DNA of 64,000 bases from Couchioplanes azureus (GTDB lineage Bacteria; Actinomycetota; Actinomycetes; Mycobacteriales; Micromonosporaceae). A program made the position numbers and the translations under genes. Positions within the stretch are counted from its first letter, which is position 1; every line of letters begins with the position of its first letter. The stretch is from positions 44,365 to 108,364 of the forward strand of contig NZ_BMQY01000008.1 of assembly GCF_014648355.1 (NCBI RefSeq), given 5' to 3'. Shown piece by piece: positions 43,780 to 52,416 of the stretch. The notes beneath the pieces are model-generated. The model saw nothing but the letters and a program-made list of their open reading frames with translations, made no database searches and was not told the DNA's origin.

Positions 43780-44241
43780 GTGAGAACGGAACCGACGGGC
43801 GACGACATCCGCCCCGCCGTGCTGGGCCGGCTGCTGACCCTGGGTGGACGCCGCATGGAGGCCACGCTCGGCCGGGTGCTGCGGGACCACGGCCTGACCC
43901 CCAACGCGTGGTGGGTGCTGACCGAGCTCCACGGCGCGGGGACCGGCCCGGCGCTGCCCCTGGGCCGGTGGGCGCAGCGGGGCGGGTTGCCGGCGTCGTC
44001 GGTGACCGTCGCGGCCGACCTGCTGGTCCAGCGCGAGCTGGTGCGGTGCTGGCGGGAAAGCGGCAACCGCCGGGTCGTGCTCGCGGAGATCACCGATTCC
44101 GGCCGGCGTCTGGTCGACCGGATCCGCGACGAGCTGGACGCCGCGACCGCGGACGTGCACGCGCTCTTCACCGTTCGGGAACGCCGCATCCTCGCCGAGC
44201 TGCTCACCCGCGTCGTCCCGTGCGACGCCGACGCCGCCTGA
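43780..44241 (+). CDS. MarR family transcriptional regulator
   Basis: A protein of about 153 residues with a winged helix-turn-helix: LGRVLRDHGLTPNAWWVLTELHGAG leads into the recognition region GGLPASSVTVAADLLVQRELV, and the wing is RESGNRRVVLAEITDSGRRL. MarR proteins are dimeric repressors released by small ligands. The start is uncertain: adjacent GTG codons at 43777 and 43780 fit where homology begins, but an upstream ATG at 43630 also opens the frame. It lies 63 bp before the chemotaxis receptor gene and may share its promoter. The 215 bp between it and the kinase hold nothing else I can identify. Confidence 0.8.
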   Translation: MRTEPTGDDIRPAVLGRLLTLGGRRMEATLGRVLRDHGLTPNAWWVLTELHGAGTGPALPLGRWAQRGGLPASSVTVAADLLVQRELVRCWRESGNRRVVLAEITDSGRRLVDRIRDELDAATADVHALFTVRERRILAELLTRVVPCDADAA

Positions 44242-44304
44242 CCTACCCCTTCCTTCCCTTTCCCCCCGATCGGCCGGCTCGCCGGCACGACTAGGAGCAC
44301 TGTC

Positions 44305-45912
44305 ATGCACGCGACAATGGACCGGCTGCGGTACGTCACCAAGCCGGGTGTCACCGCGCGGCTCGCCGCACTGACGATGATCGCCGTGGTCAGCGTCGTC
44401 GTCATGCTGGCCGCGTCGATGATCACGACGCGCGACAATCTGTACGCCGAACGGGAGCGGCAGACCGAGCAGCTGGTCGAGACGGCCATCGGGGTGGTGG
44501 ACAGTTACGTCGCGCGGGAGGCGACCGGCGAGCTGACCCGGGAGCAGGCACAGCGGCAGGCCGCGGCCGCGGTGAAGGTGCTGCGCTACGACACGGGCAA
44601 CTACTTCTGGATCAACGACATGACCCCGAAGATGGTCATGCACCCGGTCAAGCCTGAGCTCGACGGCACCGACCTGTCGGACGACGCGGACCCCCACGGC
44701 AAGCATCTGTTCGTCGAGATGGTCGACGTGGTGAAGAACCGCAAGGCCGGCTTCGTCGAGTACGGGTGGGCCAAGCCGGGCGAGAAGGACGCCCAGCCGA
44801 AGATCGCCTACGTCCAGGGCGTGCCGCAGTGGGGCTGGGTGGTCGGTTCGGGCGTCTGGGTCGACGACATCGACACCGCGGCGTGGGCGGCGGCCCGGGG
44901 CCAGGCCCTGGCCGGCGGCATCGGCCTGGCGCTGCTGATCGTCGTGGCGTGGCGCAGCGTGCGGCGGATCGGCACCGCGCTCGGCGCGGTGCGCCGTACC
45001 CTGGAACGGGTCGCCGCCGGTGACCTCACCGCCCGCGTGCAGCTGACCGGCAACGACGACCTGGCCCGCATGGCCCGGGCCGTGGACACGGCGGTCGCCA
45101 ACAACCGCGACGTCATCCACCAGCTGCACGCCGCCGCGGAGACGTTGTCCGCGAACAGCACCCAGCTCGAGGCCGCCAGCGCCGAGATCACCGAGGTCAC
45201 CGCCGGCACCGCCGGGCAGGCGCAGTCGATGAACGATGCCGCCGACGCGATGACCGACCAGGTCACCACCATGGCGAGCGGCGCGGAGGAGATGCACGCC
45301 TCGATCGCCGAGATCGCGCGCAACGCCGCGGAGGCGGCGGTCATCGCCTCCGACGCCGTGACCGTCGCGACCGACGCCACGCACAGCATCAGCCGGCTCG
45401 GCACCTCCAGCACCGAGATCGGCAACGTCATCGCCCTCATCGACTCCATCGCCAAGCAGACCAACCTGCTCGCGCTCAACGCCACCATCGAGGCCGCGCG
45501 GGCCGGCGAGCAGGGCAAGGGGTTCGCCGTGGTCGCCACCGAGGTCAAGGACCTGGCCAACGAGACCGCGAAGGCCACCGCGCAGGTGGTCGACCGGATC
45601 ACCGCGATCCAGGACGACACCGGCGCGGCCGTGCGGGCGATCGAGCGCATCACCGAGGTCATCGAGCGGATCAACGACTACCAGACCACCATCGCCGCCG
45701 CGGTCGAGGAGCAGGCCGCCACGACCAACCTGCTCTCCGCCAGCGCCGTGACCACCACCAGCCAGGTCACCACCATGAACGACGCCATCCGGACCGTCTC
45801 CTCGGGCGCCACCGGGGCGGCGCACAACGCTCAGCAGGTCAACGCGTCCGCGACCGACCTCGGCGAGCTGGCCGCCTCCATCCGGGGCCTGACCGAGACG
45901 TTCACCGTCTGA
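44305..45912 (+). CDS. Methyl-accepting chemotaxis protein with single-Cache sensor
   Basis: A 535-residue receptor: first membrane helix (about 20-40), a periplasmic single Cache domain (about 45-190, with YFWINDMTPKMVMHP and GWVVGSGVWVDDID), a second helix, a HAMP domain (about 215-270) and a signalling domain (about 275-535). The hairpin tip reads IAKQTNLLALNATIEAARAGEQGKGFAVVA, the kinase-contact region of all chemoreceptors. This type of Cache domain often binds small organic acids. Its presence implies motility, as in zoospore-forming actinobacteria. The ATG follows TAGGAG at seven bases. No che operon is in the window. Confidence 0.93.
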   Translation: MHATMDRLRYVTKPGVTARLAALTMIAVVSVVVMLAASMITTRDNLYAERERQTEQLVETAIGVVDSYVAREATGELTREQAQRQAAAAVKVLRYDTGNYFWINDMTPKMVMHPVKPELDGTDLSDDADPHGKHLFVEMVDVVKNRKAGFVEYGWAKPGEKDAQPKIAYVQGVPQWGWVVGSGVWVDDIDTAAWAAARGQALAGGIGLALLIVVAWRSVRRIGTALGAVRRTLERVAAGDLTARVQLTGNDDLARMARAVDTAVANNRDVIHQLHAAAETLSANSTQLEAASAEITEVTAGTAGQAQSMNDAADAMTDQVTTMASGAEEMHASIAEIARNAAEAAVIASDAVTVATDATHSISRLGTSSTEIGNVIALIDSIAKQTNLLALNATIEAARAGEQGKGFAVVATEVKDLANETAKATAQVVDRITAIQDDTGAAVRAIERITEVIERINDYQTTIAAAVEEQAATTNLLSASAVTTTSQVTTMNDAIRTVSSGATGAAHNAQQVNASATDLGELAASIRGLTETFTV

Positions 45913-45930
45913 CCCCCGCTCCCACGGCGG

Positions 45931-46494
45931 TCAGCGCGGGCCGTGGTAGCGGCGGTCCAGGACCTCGAGCGCCAGGCGGCCCCAGGCGATGTTCTCGCGC
46001 TCGAAGCTGATTCCACGCTGGAGGGTCAGGTAGGGGCCGATGCGGTTGCCCGTCTTCAGGAACTCCTCGTCGTCACGGCCGCCGAGGATCTCCACCAGCC
46101 GCTCCTGGTAGGCCTGCAGCCGGCGGGCGCTGCCTTCGATGCGGGACTCGATCGAGGAGCGCACGCTGGGGACGTCCGCGTGGGCGAGCGCCTCGACCTG
46201 CACCAGCAGCTCGTCGCGGACCGTCGTCGGCCGCGGCTCCTGCCTGGTGAACTCGTGGAGCGCGGCGCGCCCGGCGTCGGTGAGCGAGTAGAGCCGCTTG
46301 TCCGGCCGCTTGGACTGGGCGACGACCCGCGCGGAGAGCAGCCCGTCCGACTCCATCCTCTCCAGCTCCCGGTAGAGCTGCTGCGAGGTGGCGGTCCAGA
46401 AGTTGGCGACCGAGACGTGGAACTGCTTGGCCAGCTCGTAGCCGGACGCCTCGCGGTTGATCAGGGCGGCGAGGACTGCGTTGCGAAGCGACAC
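45931..46494 (-). CDS. PadR family transcriptional regulator
   Basis: The 187-residue protein has an N-terminal PadR winged helix domain (1-85: LRNAVLAALINREASGYELA, YRELERMESDGLL, RLYSLTDAGRAAL) and a C-terminal helical domain (about 90-187) that mediates dimerisation, as in the long PadR-s1 type. It is the third gene of an operon with the OYE-type reductase and crotonase genes, 36 bp after the crotonase. I infer that it represses this operon through the 32-bp palindrome at its promoter. The start is the GTG at 46494; the ribosome site is weak. Confidence 0.88.
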   Translation of the reverse strand: MSLRNAVLAALINREASGYELAKQFHVSVANFWTATSQQLYRELERMESDGLLSARVVAQSKRPDKRLYSLTDAGRAALHEFTRQEPRPTTVRDELLVQVEALAHADVPSVRSSIESRIEGSARRLQAYQERLVEILGGRDDEEFLKTGNRIGPYLTLQRGISFERENIAWGRLALEVLDRRYHGPR

Positions 46495-46530
46495 GGCACC
46501 CAGATTACGAGGTGAGGGGTCGAGCGCCGG

Positions 46531-47346
46531 TCAGCGCGCGCGGGACCGGTACTCGGGTGAGGTCTTGCTGCGGGCGGCGCGCTGGGCGATCCGGGTGTTC
46601 GGCAGCATGAGCAGCCGCAGCTGGATCCGCCTCTCCCGCGCGAAGGTCCGCCGGGCGCTGCCGGTCACGGCGCCGTCGAGCAGTCGCTTGGCGGCGGCGA
46701 CGGCGTCCGGGGACCGGGTGGCGAGCTGCCGCGCGAAGGCGGTCGCGGCGGCGACCGGATCGTCGTGCACCTCGGTGACCAGGCCGATGCGGGCCGCGTC
46801 GGCTCCGGAGATCTCCTCAGCGGTCATCGTGAGACGCTTGGCGACGTCCAGGCCGACGACCTCGGAGAGGCTGCGCATCCCGGTCATGTCCGGGATGATC
46901 CCCCACTTGCCTTCCAGTACGGACCACTTCGAGTCCGGCGTCGCGAAGCGGAAATCGGCGCCGAGCGCGATCTGCACGCCACCGCCGTAACAGTGCCCGT
47001 GCACCGCGGCGATCACCGGGACGGGAACCCGCCGCCATGCCCAGCAGGCTTCCTGGAAGAGGTTGGTCCCGCGCCACGGTGCGGGCACGAAGGCACCGAA
47101 GATGCGGCGAGGGGTGCGCAGCACGGTGGGGAAGTCCAGACCGGAGCAGAACGACTCGCCCTCGCCCGCGACGACGACCGCCCGCAGCGTACGGTCGCGG
47201 CGCAGCCATCGCGCCGTCCGGACCAGCTCGTGCAAGGTGTCCAGGGTGAGCGCGTTGAGCTTGTCCGGCCGGGCCAGGCGGACGTGCGCGATCGCGTCCT
47301 CGACCCGGGTCGTCACGAGCCTCGCGGATGGCTGCTTGCTGGTCAT
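46531..47346 (-). CDS. Enoyl-CoA hydratase/isomerase (crotonase) family protein
   Basis: The 271-residue protein shows the crotonase fold: LARPDKLNALTLDTL near residue 28, the first oxyanion-hole strand GEGESFCSGLDF, and the second oxyanion motif AAVHGHCYGGGVQIALGADF around residue 120. At the usual catalytic positions it has Met-Thr and Ser-Glu (DMTGMRSLSEVVG) where many hydratases have two Glu, so it may be an isomerase or another variant. It is 19 bp after the OYE-type reductase gene in the operon. The ATG at 47346 follows GAGGAG; upstream in-frame starts lie inside the previous gene. Confidence 0.88.
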   Translation of the reverse strand: MTSKQPSARLVTTRVEDAIAHVRLARPDKLNALTLDTLHELVRTARWLRRDRTLRAVVVAGEGESFCSGLDFPTVLRTPRRIFGAFVPAPWRGTNLFQEACWAWRRVPVPVIAAVHGHCYGGGVQIALGADFRFATPDSKWSVLEGKWGIIPDMTGMRSLSEVVGLDVAKRLTMTAEEISGADAARIGLVTEVHDDPVAAATAFARQLATRSPDAVAAAKRLLDGAVTGSARRTFARERRIQLRLLMLPNTRIAQRAARSKTSPEYRSRAR

Positions 47347-47365
47347 GGCATGCGCTCCTCGGTGG

Positions 47366-49414
47366 TCAGAGCCGGGCGGCGAGCTCGGTCGCCTGCTTGA
47401 TCGCGCGCTTGGCGTCCAGCTCGGCGGCGACGTCGGCGCCGCCGATGACATGGACGGACACGCCCTGGCGGGTGAGCGGGTCGACGAGGTCGCGGACCGA
47501 CTCCTGGCCGGCGCAGATCACGACCGTGTCGACGGCCAGGACCCGGGCCTGGCGCGGCGACTTCGGGTCGCGGAGGTCCTGCGGCACGGTGATGTGCAGG
47601 CCGTCGTCGTCGACGCGGACGTACTCGACTCCGCGCAGCATGGTGACGCCCGAGTCCTGCAGGGTGGCGCGGTGCACCCAGCCGGTGGTCTTGCCGAGTC
47701 CCTTGCCCAGCGACGTGGTCTTGCGCTGCAGCAGGTGGACCTCGCGGCGGGCAGGCGCCGCCGTCTTGGTGGTGAGGCCGCCTCGGTGCAGCGCCGGATC
47801 GGTGACGCCCCAGCGCCGCATCCACTCCTCGGCCGGCTCGCCCGGCTCGTGCAGCAGGAACTCGGCGACGTCGAACCCGATCCCGCCGGCGCCGACGACG
47901 GCGACGCGGTCACCCACGGCGGCCCGGTCGGCGATCACCTGCGGGTAGGTGAGAACCTTCGGATGGTCCATCCCGGGGATGCGCGGCACCCGGGGCGTCA
48001 CCCCGGTCGCCACGATCACCTCGTCGAAGTCGGCCAGGTCCGCCGCGGACGCGCGGACGCCCAGGTGCAGGGTGATTCCGCGCACCTCGATCATGTGCTG
48101 GTAGTAGGCGAGAGTGTGGGCGAAGTCCTCTTTGCCGGGGATGCGGGCCGCCAGGCGGAACTGCCCGCCGATCCGGTCCGAGGCCTCGAAGAGCTCGACG
48201 CGGTGGCCGCGGCCGGCGAGCTCGACCGCCGCCGCCAGTCCGGCGGGACCGGCGCCGACCACCGCGATGCGCTTGGTCGTCCGGGTCGGCGCGAGCACCA
48301 GCTCCGTCTCGTACCCGGCCCGCGGGTTGAGCATGCAGGTGGCGCGCTTGTTCCGGAAGGTGTGGTCGAGGCACGCCTGGTTGCAGGCGATGCACGTGAT
48401 GATCTCCCGGTCCCGGCCCTCGGCCGCCTTGATCACGAACTCGGGATCGGCCAGCAGTGGCCGGGCCATCGAGACCAGGTCGGCGTCGCCGGCGGCGAGC
48501 ACCTGCTCGGCGATCTCCGGCCGGTTGATGCGGTTGGAGGCGATCACCGGCACCGACACCTCGCGGCGCAGCTTGCCGGTGACCCAGGCGAAGGCGGCCG
48601 GCGGCACCGAGGTGACGATGGTCGGCACCCGGGCCTCGTGCCAGCCGATTCCGGTGTTCAGGATCGACACGCCTCGCTCCTGCAGCCCGCGCGCGAGCTC
48701 GACGGTCTCCTCCCAGGACTGGGCGTCGTCGACGAGGTCCAGCAGACTGATCCGGTACTGCACGATGAAGTCGTCGCCGACCAGGTCGCGGGTCCGCCGG
48801 ACGATCTCCAGCGGGAAGGCCATCCGCCGGGCCGCGCTGCCGCCCCACTTGTCGGTGCGGTCGTTGGTCCGGGCGGCGAGGAACTGGTTGATCAGGTAGC
48901 CCTCCGAGCCCATGATCTCCACGCCGTCGTACCCCGCCTGGCGGGCCAGGCCCGCGGCCCGGGCGAAGGCGGTGACCGTACGGTCGACCTCCCGCGTGCT
49001 CATGGCCCGCGGCCGGAACGGTGTGATCGGCGACTTGCGCCGCGACGCGCCGGTGCTGAACGGGTGGTACGCGTACCGCCCGGCGTGCAGCACCTGAAGG
49101 AGGATCTTCCCGTCGTGCTCGTGGACGGCGTCGGTCACCACCCGGTGGGCCCGCGCGTGCCCCCGCGAGGTCATCATGCTGCCGAACGGCGCCAGCCAGC
49201 CCCGCCACGTCGGCGCGAACCCGCCGGTGACCATGAGCGCGACCCCGCCCCGCGCGCGCTCGGCGAAGAACGCGGCCAGCTTCGGCAGGTCCCGCGCCCG
49301 GTCCTCCAGCTTGGTGTGCATCGAACCCATCACCACGCGGTTGCGCAGCACCGTGTGACCGAGGTCCAGCGGGCTCAACAGGGTCGGATACCGGCTGTCA
49401 GGGGACGCGCTCAC
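47366..49414 (-). CDS. OYE-type NADH:flavin / 2,4-dienoyl-CoA reductase
   Basis: A 682-residue enzyme with an N-terminal old-yellow-enzyme TIM barrel (about 10-360; FMN), a 4Fe-4S cluster site near residue 350 (CIACNQACLDHTF, then RATCMLNP) and a C-terminal FAD/NAD(P) module (about 390-680; GAGPAGLAAAVELA and GAGGIGFDVAEFL). This is the layout of FadH-type 2,4-dienoyl-CoA reductase, trimethylamine dehydrogenase and related enzymes. With a crotonase next to it, an acyl-CoA role such as degradation of unsaturated fatty or isoprenoid acids is likely. GTG at 49414 follows AGGAGG at five bases. First gene of the operon, with a palindrome in its promoter. Confidence 0.92.
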   Translation of the reverse strand: MSASPDSRYPTLLSPLDLGHTVLRNRVVMGSMHTKLEDRARDLPKLAAFFAERARGGVALMVTGGFAPTWRGWLAPFGSMMTSRGHARAHRVVTDAVHEHDGKILLQVLHAGRYAYHPFSTGASRRKSPITPFRPRAMSTREVDRTVTAFARAAGLARQAGYDGVEIMGSEGYLINQFLAARTNDRTDKWGGSAARRMAFPLEIVRRTRDLVGDDFIVQYRISLLDLVDDAQSWEETVELARGLQERGVSILNTGIGWHEARVPTIVTSVPPAAFAWVTGKLRREVSVPVIASNRINRPEIAEQVLAAGDADLVSMARPLLADPEFVIKAAEGRDREIITCIACNQACLDHTFRNKRATCMLNPRAGYETELVLAPTRTTKRIAVVGAGPAGLAAAVELAGRGHRVELFEASDRIGGQFRLAARIPGKEDFAHTLAYYQHMIEVRGITLHLGVRASAADLADFDEVIVATGVTPRVPRIPGMDHPKVLTYPQVIADRAAVGDRVAVVGAGGIGFDVAEFLLHEPGEPAEEWMRRWGVTDPALHRGGLTTKTAAPARREVHLLQRKTTSLGKGLGKTTGWVHRATLQDSGVTMLRGVEYVRVDDDGLHITVPQDLRDPKSPRQARVLAVDTVVICAGQESVRDLVDPLTRQGVSVHVIGGADVAAELDAKRAIKQATELAARL

Positions 49415-49463
49415 GTCTGCCTCCTCGCCTCGGGCACGCTGGACGGGGGCAGCCTATACAACA

Positions 49464-49495
49464 AATCACCTATGCAACAGGTTGCATAGGTGATT
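49464..49495. promoter_or_regulatory. 32-bp operator palindrome, likely PadR target
   Basis: AATCACCTATGCAAC and GTTGCATAGGTGATT are exact complements separated by AG, making 15-bp arms. The site lies 50-81 bp upstream of the reductase start and overlaps or abuts its promoter; a -10-like TATAGG lies just inside at 49453-49458 on the minus strand. Perfect symmetry of this length is typical of dimeric repressor sites; the PadR gene in the same operon is the best candidate binder. Confidence 0.75.
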
Positions 49496-49539
49496 CGTGG
49501 TCGGCTCACTGACAGAACGTGGTCAGCTCACTCGCAGAA
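49496..49539. repeat. 22-bp tandem duplication at the 3' end of a lipoprotein gene
   Basis: Two adjacent 22-bp units (49496-49517 and 49518-49539) agree at 19 of 22 positions. The second contains the lipoprotein stop codon and the first would encode the same ending (Phe-Cys-x-stop) again. The pair directly abuts the palindrome, suggesting a local duplication by slippage. Confidence 0.6.
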
Positions 49540-50043
49540 CGTCGCCAGCGGAACGAGCCAGGCGGTGAACTCGGGCTTCAGCACCCGGTCGATGTCCTTC
49601 TCAGATTTGATCTTCGCGAAGAAGGCGTCGTCCCCGGCGGTGCGGGTCATGTTCGCGAGGGTCTCCTCGCCGGCCGCCCTCAGCTCCGGATCCTTCGCCG
49701 CCGCCGTTGCCTCGTTCAGCGCCTCGCCCCAGGCCTTCAGGTTCTCGCCGGCCTTGACGCGGGCCTTCTTCGCCGATTCGGTGGCGTTCGCCTCCCGGTA
49801 GATCGCCTGCTTGGCCAGCTCCTCGACGAACTTCTGCATCTTCTTGCCCTCGATGAGCTTGTCGAGGCCGGCGCACACCTTCTTCGTGTCCGCGGTGTAG
49901 TCCGCCGACGGGCTGGCCGACACGGTCGCGGCGGACGCCGCGGGGGCGGCGGCGGTGGTAGTGGTGTCGGACTTCGCCGAGCCGCAGGCCGAGCCGGTCA
50001 GCAGCAGCGCGCCCGTGGTGGCCGCGAGAATCATGCGTCGCAT
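49528..50043 (-). CDS. Putative lipoprotein of unknown function
   Basis: A 171-residue lipoprotein: basic start, hydrophobic core (5-17) and lipobox LTGSAC with Cys at residue 20. A low-complexity Thr/Ala/Ser tract follows (about 25-47), then a helical domain (about 50-170) with many Lys and Glu, and a late second cysteine pair (KKVCAGLD, TFCE). I recognise no family; the charged helical domain could bind a partner on the outer face of the membrane. ATG at 50043 follows GAGGAA at good spacing. The gene ends inside a 22-bp duplication. Confidence 0.8.
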   Translation of the reverse strand: MRRMILAATTGALLLTGSACGSAKSDTTTTAAAPAASAATVSASPSADYTADTKKVCAGLDKLIEGKKMQKFVEELAKQAIYREANATESAKKARVKAGENLKAWGEALNEATAAAKDPELRAAGEETLANMTRTAGDDAFFAKIKSEKDIDRVLKPEFTAWLVPLATFCE

Positions 50044-50204
50044 GGGGTGATTCCTCGTATTCTGAAAGATCGAGACGCGGCACGATAAGCCGGGCACGGC
50101 CGGGACCGACACCGGATCTTCGGGTCGACCCCCCGGCCCGATCGGCTCGCGGCCGGCTCGCCGGATCGGCGCCGGACCGGCGACCTGCGGCGGCCGGGGG
50201 CGCG

Positions 50205-51638
50205 TCAGCGTCCGGCGGGACGGTGGACGTGCAGGTCGCCATGGCGTGCCAGCGTCGCGGCGAGGCCATCGGTCCGGCCGCGCAGGGTCGCGTCGAGGAA
50301 CGCGGCGCAGGTCTCCGTGGTCATCCGCACGCTCTCGGCGCGGCCGAGCGAGCCGGCGACCGCCGGTACCGGTGGCAGGTACAGCGGGGCGTCGGTGAAG
50401 GTCAGGTGCGCGCTGCCGGGCACGGTCAGCCGGTAGCTGGTCGCGGTGGCGGGTTCGAGCACCGCCGTCAGCAGGGCCACGTACTCCGCGTCGTCCGGAC
50501 CGTCGATCGCCTGGGTGAGCGCGAGCACCGGTTGCCGCACCGGTCCCTGCTCCCGGCCGATCCCGCCGTCCAGGTCGATCACGGCGGTGAACCGCGGGTC
50601 CCGGGCGGCGGCCCGCAGCGCGGCGGCCCCGCCGAGGGAGTGGCCGGTCGCCGCGGCCCGGGCGGTGTCGAGCCGGCCGGCGAGCGGGTGGCCGAGCTCG
50701 CCGCGGTCGAGGCGGCCGAGCTGGGTCAGCACGAAGCTGAGGTCCGCCGCCCGCACGGCCCTCCAGCCGGCGGCACGCTTGTCGTCCTCCTCCGGGTCGC
50801 CGCTGGCGGCGACCGTCGTTCTCACCGTACGGCCGTCGGCGAGCACGACCGCAGCCGAGTCGTAGGGATGGTCGACGGCGGCGACGACGTAGCCGCGGCT
50901 CGCCAGGTCCTCGGCCCAGGCGGTGTTCTGGGTGCGGACACCGCCCAGCCCGGGGGAGAACAGGACGACCGGGAACCGGCCGTCGGCCGCAGCGGCGCCG
51001 GGCACGGCGTGGCTGTGCGCGCCCGCCGGCCCGGACAGCAGGAGCGCAGGCACGCCGAGATAGTCGGCCGCCCCCGCCGCGACGGTCCGCGCCTCGGCGG
51101 GGGTCCGGCCGAGATAGTGCGCCCGCGGCGCGTCAGGGGCCGCCGGCCGCGCCGGGTACCACAGCTGGACCACCACGCTCCGGCGGTCGGCGGCGTCCGG
51201 CGTACCCGGCTCGTCGCGTGCCGCGTCGGTCCACTGCACGACGGTTGTGCCCACCGCGAAGGGCCCGGACGGCTCCGGGAAGCGGGGCACCGGCAGGGCC
51301 CAGGCCGCCACCGAGCCCGCGGCGACCAGGCCGAGGCACGCCAGCGTGCCGGGCACGGCCAGCCACCGCGGTGCCCGCCCCTCCGCCCGGCCGGCGCGCC
51401 GCCGCAGCAGCCGGGCGATGCCGGCCCCGGCGAGCAGGAACGCGTCGCCGGCCAGCACCGGCACCAACTGCCATCGCAGGCCGGGAAGGGTCGCGAGGGT
51501 GCCGGCCACGACGCCGGCCGCCGCGGCGACCGCGGTCCGGCGGCGGGCGGCGCTCGGCAGCCACCGGGCCAGGACGAGCACGAGCGACCCGAGGACGACG
51601 ACGAGCTCACGTACGGTCAGATGCAGGCCGGGGATCAT
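50205..51638 (-). CDS. Membrane-anchored alpha/beta hydrolase (PAF-acetylhydrolase-like)
   Basis: This 477-residue protein has three or four membrane helices (about 8-120) followed by an extracytoplasmic alpha/beta-hydrolase domain (about 150-460). The nucleophile elbow is ATGHSLGGAAAL. An earlier FPVVLFSPGLGG strand forms the oxyanion side, VIDLDGGIG follows at the acid strand, and a His occurs in GSAHLTF. The overall pattern resembles platelet-activating-factor acetylhydrolase and related lipases with an N-terminal membrane part. I place the start at the ATG at 51638; GTG codons at 51647 and 51680 are alternatives and the ribosome site is not decisive. Confidence 0.85.
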   Translation of the reverse strand: MIPGLHLTVRELVVVLGSLVLVLARWLPSAARRRTAVAAAAGVVAGTLATLPGLRWQLVPVLAGDAFLLAGAGIARLLRRRAGRAEGRAPRWLAVPGTLACLGLVAAGSVAAWALPVPRFPEPSGPFAVGTTVVQWTDAARDEPGTPDAADRRSVVVQLWYPARPAAPDAPRAHYLGRTPAEARTVAAGAADYLGVPALLLSGPAGAHSHAVPGAAAADGRFPVVLFSPGLGGVRTQNTAWAEDLASRGYVVAAVDHPYDSAAVVLADGRTVRTTVAASGDPEEDDKRAAGWRAVRAADLSFVLTQLGRLDRGELGHPLAGRLDTARAAATGHSLGGAAALRAAARDPRFTAVIDLDGGIGREQGPVRQPVLALTQAIDGPDDAEYVALLTAVLEPATATSYRLTVPGSAHLTFTDAPLYLPPVPAVAGSLGRAESVRMTTETCAAFLDATLRGRTDGLAATLARHGDLHVHRPAGR

Positions 51639-51849
51639 GTCCGTCACCCGGGGATCGTCCGGCAGCCCGACTGAGAGCACGCTGAGCGCCGGCGACCTCC
51701 GCCGGGACGCCGCCCGGAAACGGGTCGCGCCGGGCGGCGGTGCGGCCTAGCGTGATCGCCATGTTCGCGCCCGGTCTGCAGCTGCCCGCGGGATTCCTCC
51801 CGCCGGTGGCTCCCGCGTGCGTGCTTCCCGGCGCCGACACCCGAGTCTG

Positions 51850-51886
51850 ACCCTTCCCCGTCAGCTTCGGAACCCAGGGGAAGGGT
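51850..51886 (+). promoter_or_regulatory. Hairpin covering the start of the EF-Tu fragment
   Basis: ACCCTTCCCC (51850-51859) and GGGGAAGGGT (51877-51886) form a perfect 10-bp stem around a 17-base loop. The 3' arm contains both the GGGGAAGG stretch that would be the ribosome site and the first two bases of the GTG start of the EF-Tu fragment. If transcribed, it would hide the start. A 29-codon ORF (51761-51850) ends at its 5' edge. Confidence 0.5.
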
Positions 51887-52373
51887 GGAGCGCGGCACGC
51901 TGCGCGCCGGCGAGCCGGTCGAGGTGGTCGGGCTGGGCCCCACCCTCGCCACGGTGGCGACGGGGCTGGAGACGTTCGGCAGGTCGCTGCCGTCCGCGCA
52001 GGCGGGTGACAACGCGGCCGTCCTGCTCCGCGGCGTCAAGCGCGACCAGGTGCGGCGGGGCCAGGTGGTGGCGTCGCCGGGGAGCGTCACCCCGCACCGC
52101 GGCTTCCGGGCCCGAATGTACGCCCTGACGAAGGAGGAAGGCGGCCGTCATACGCCGTTCGTGGCGAACTACCGCCCGCAGTTCTTCTTCCGTACCACGG
52201 ACGTGCCCGGTGCGATCGACCTCGGTGACCTGCCGATGGTCTCGCCGGGCGACACCGTGGAGCTGACCGTGCGCCTGGGCGCGGAGGTGCCGATGGACGC
52301 CGGCCTCGGCTTCGCGGTCCGCGAGGGCGGCCGTACGGTCGCGGCGGGCACGGTGATCGAGGTCCTCGACTGA
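51885..52373 (+). pseudogene. Elongation factor Tu fragment (domains II and III only)
   Basis: The 162 codons encode a clear EF-Tu domain II-III pair: GRVERGTL at the very start (the first two residues come from codons just before the GTG), AGDNAAVLLRGVKRDQVRRG, GGRHTPFVANYRPQFFFRTTDV, and GFAVREGGRTVAAGTV near the end. The whole GTPase domain I (about 200 residues) is missing and nothing upstream matches it. Full-length EF-Tu is about 397 residues. The reading frame is open and well conserved, but the start lacks usable spacing from a ribosome site and is buried in a hairpin. I read it as the decaying 3' half of a divergent tuf copy; a functional stand-alone protein is possible. Confidence 0.75.
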
Positions 52374-52389
52374 GCGTCATCGGCCAAGG

Positions 52390-52415
52390 GAGGGCCGCCC
52401 GGCAGGGCGGTCCTC
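52390..52415. terminator. Bidirectional terminator
   Basis: GAGGGCCGCCC and GGGCGGTCCTC form an 11-bp stem with one G-T wobble and a GGCA loop. It sits between the convergent EF-Tu fragment and lipoprotein gene, 16 bases from one stop and 1 base from the other. Confidence 0.7.
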
Positions 52416-52416
52416 C

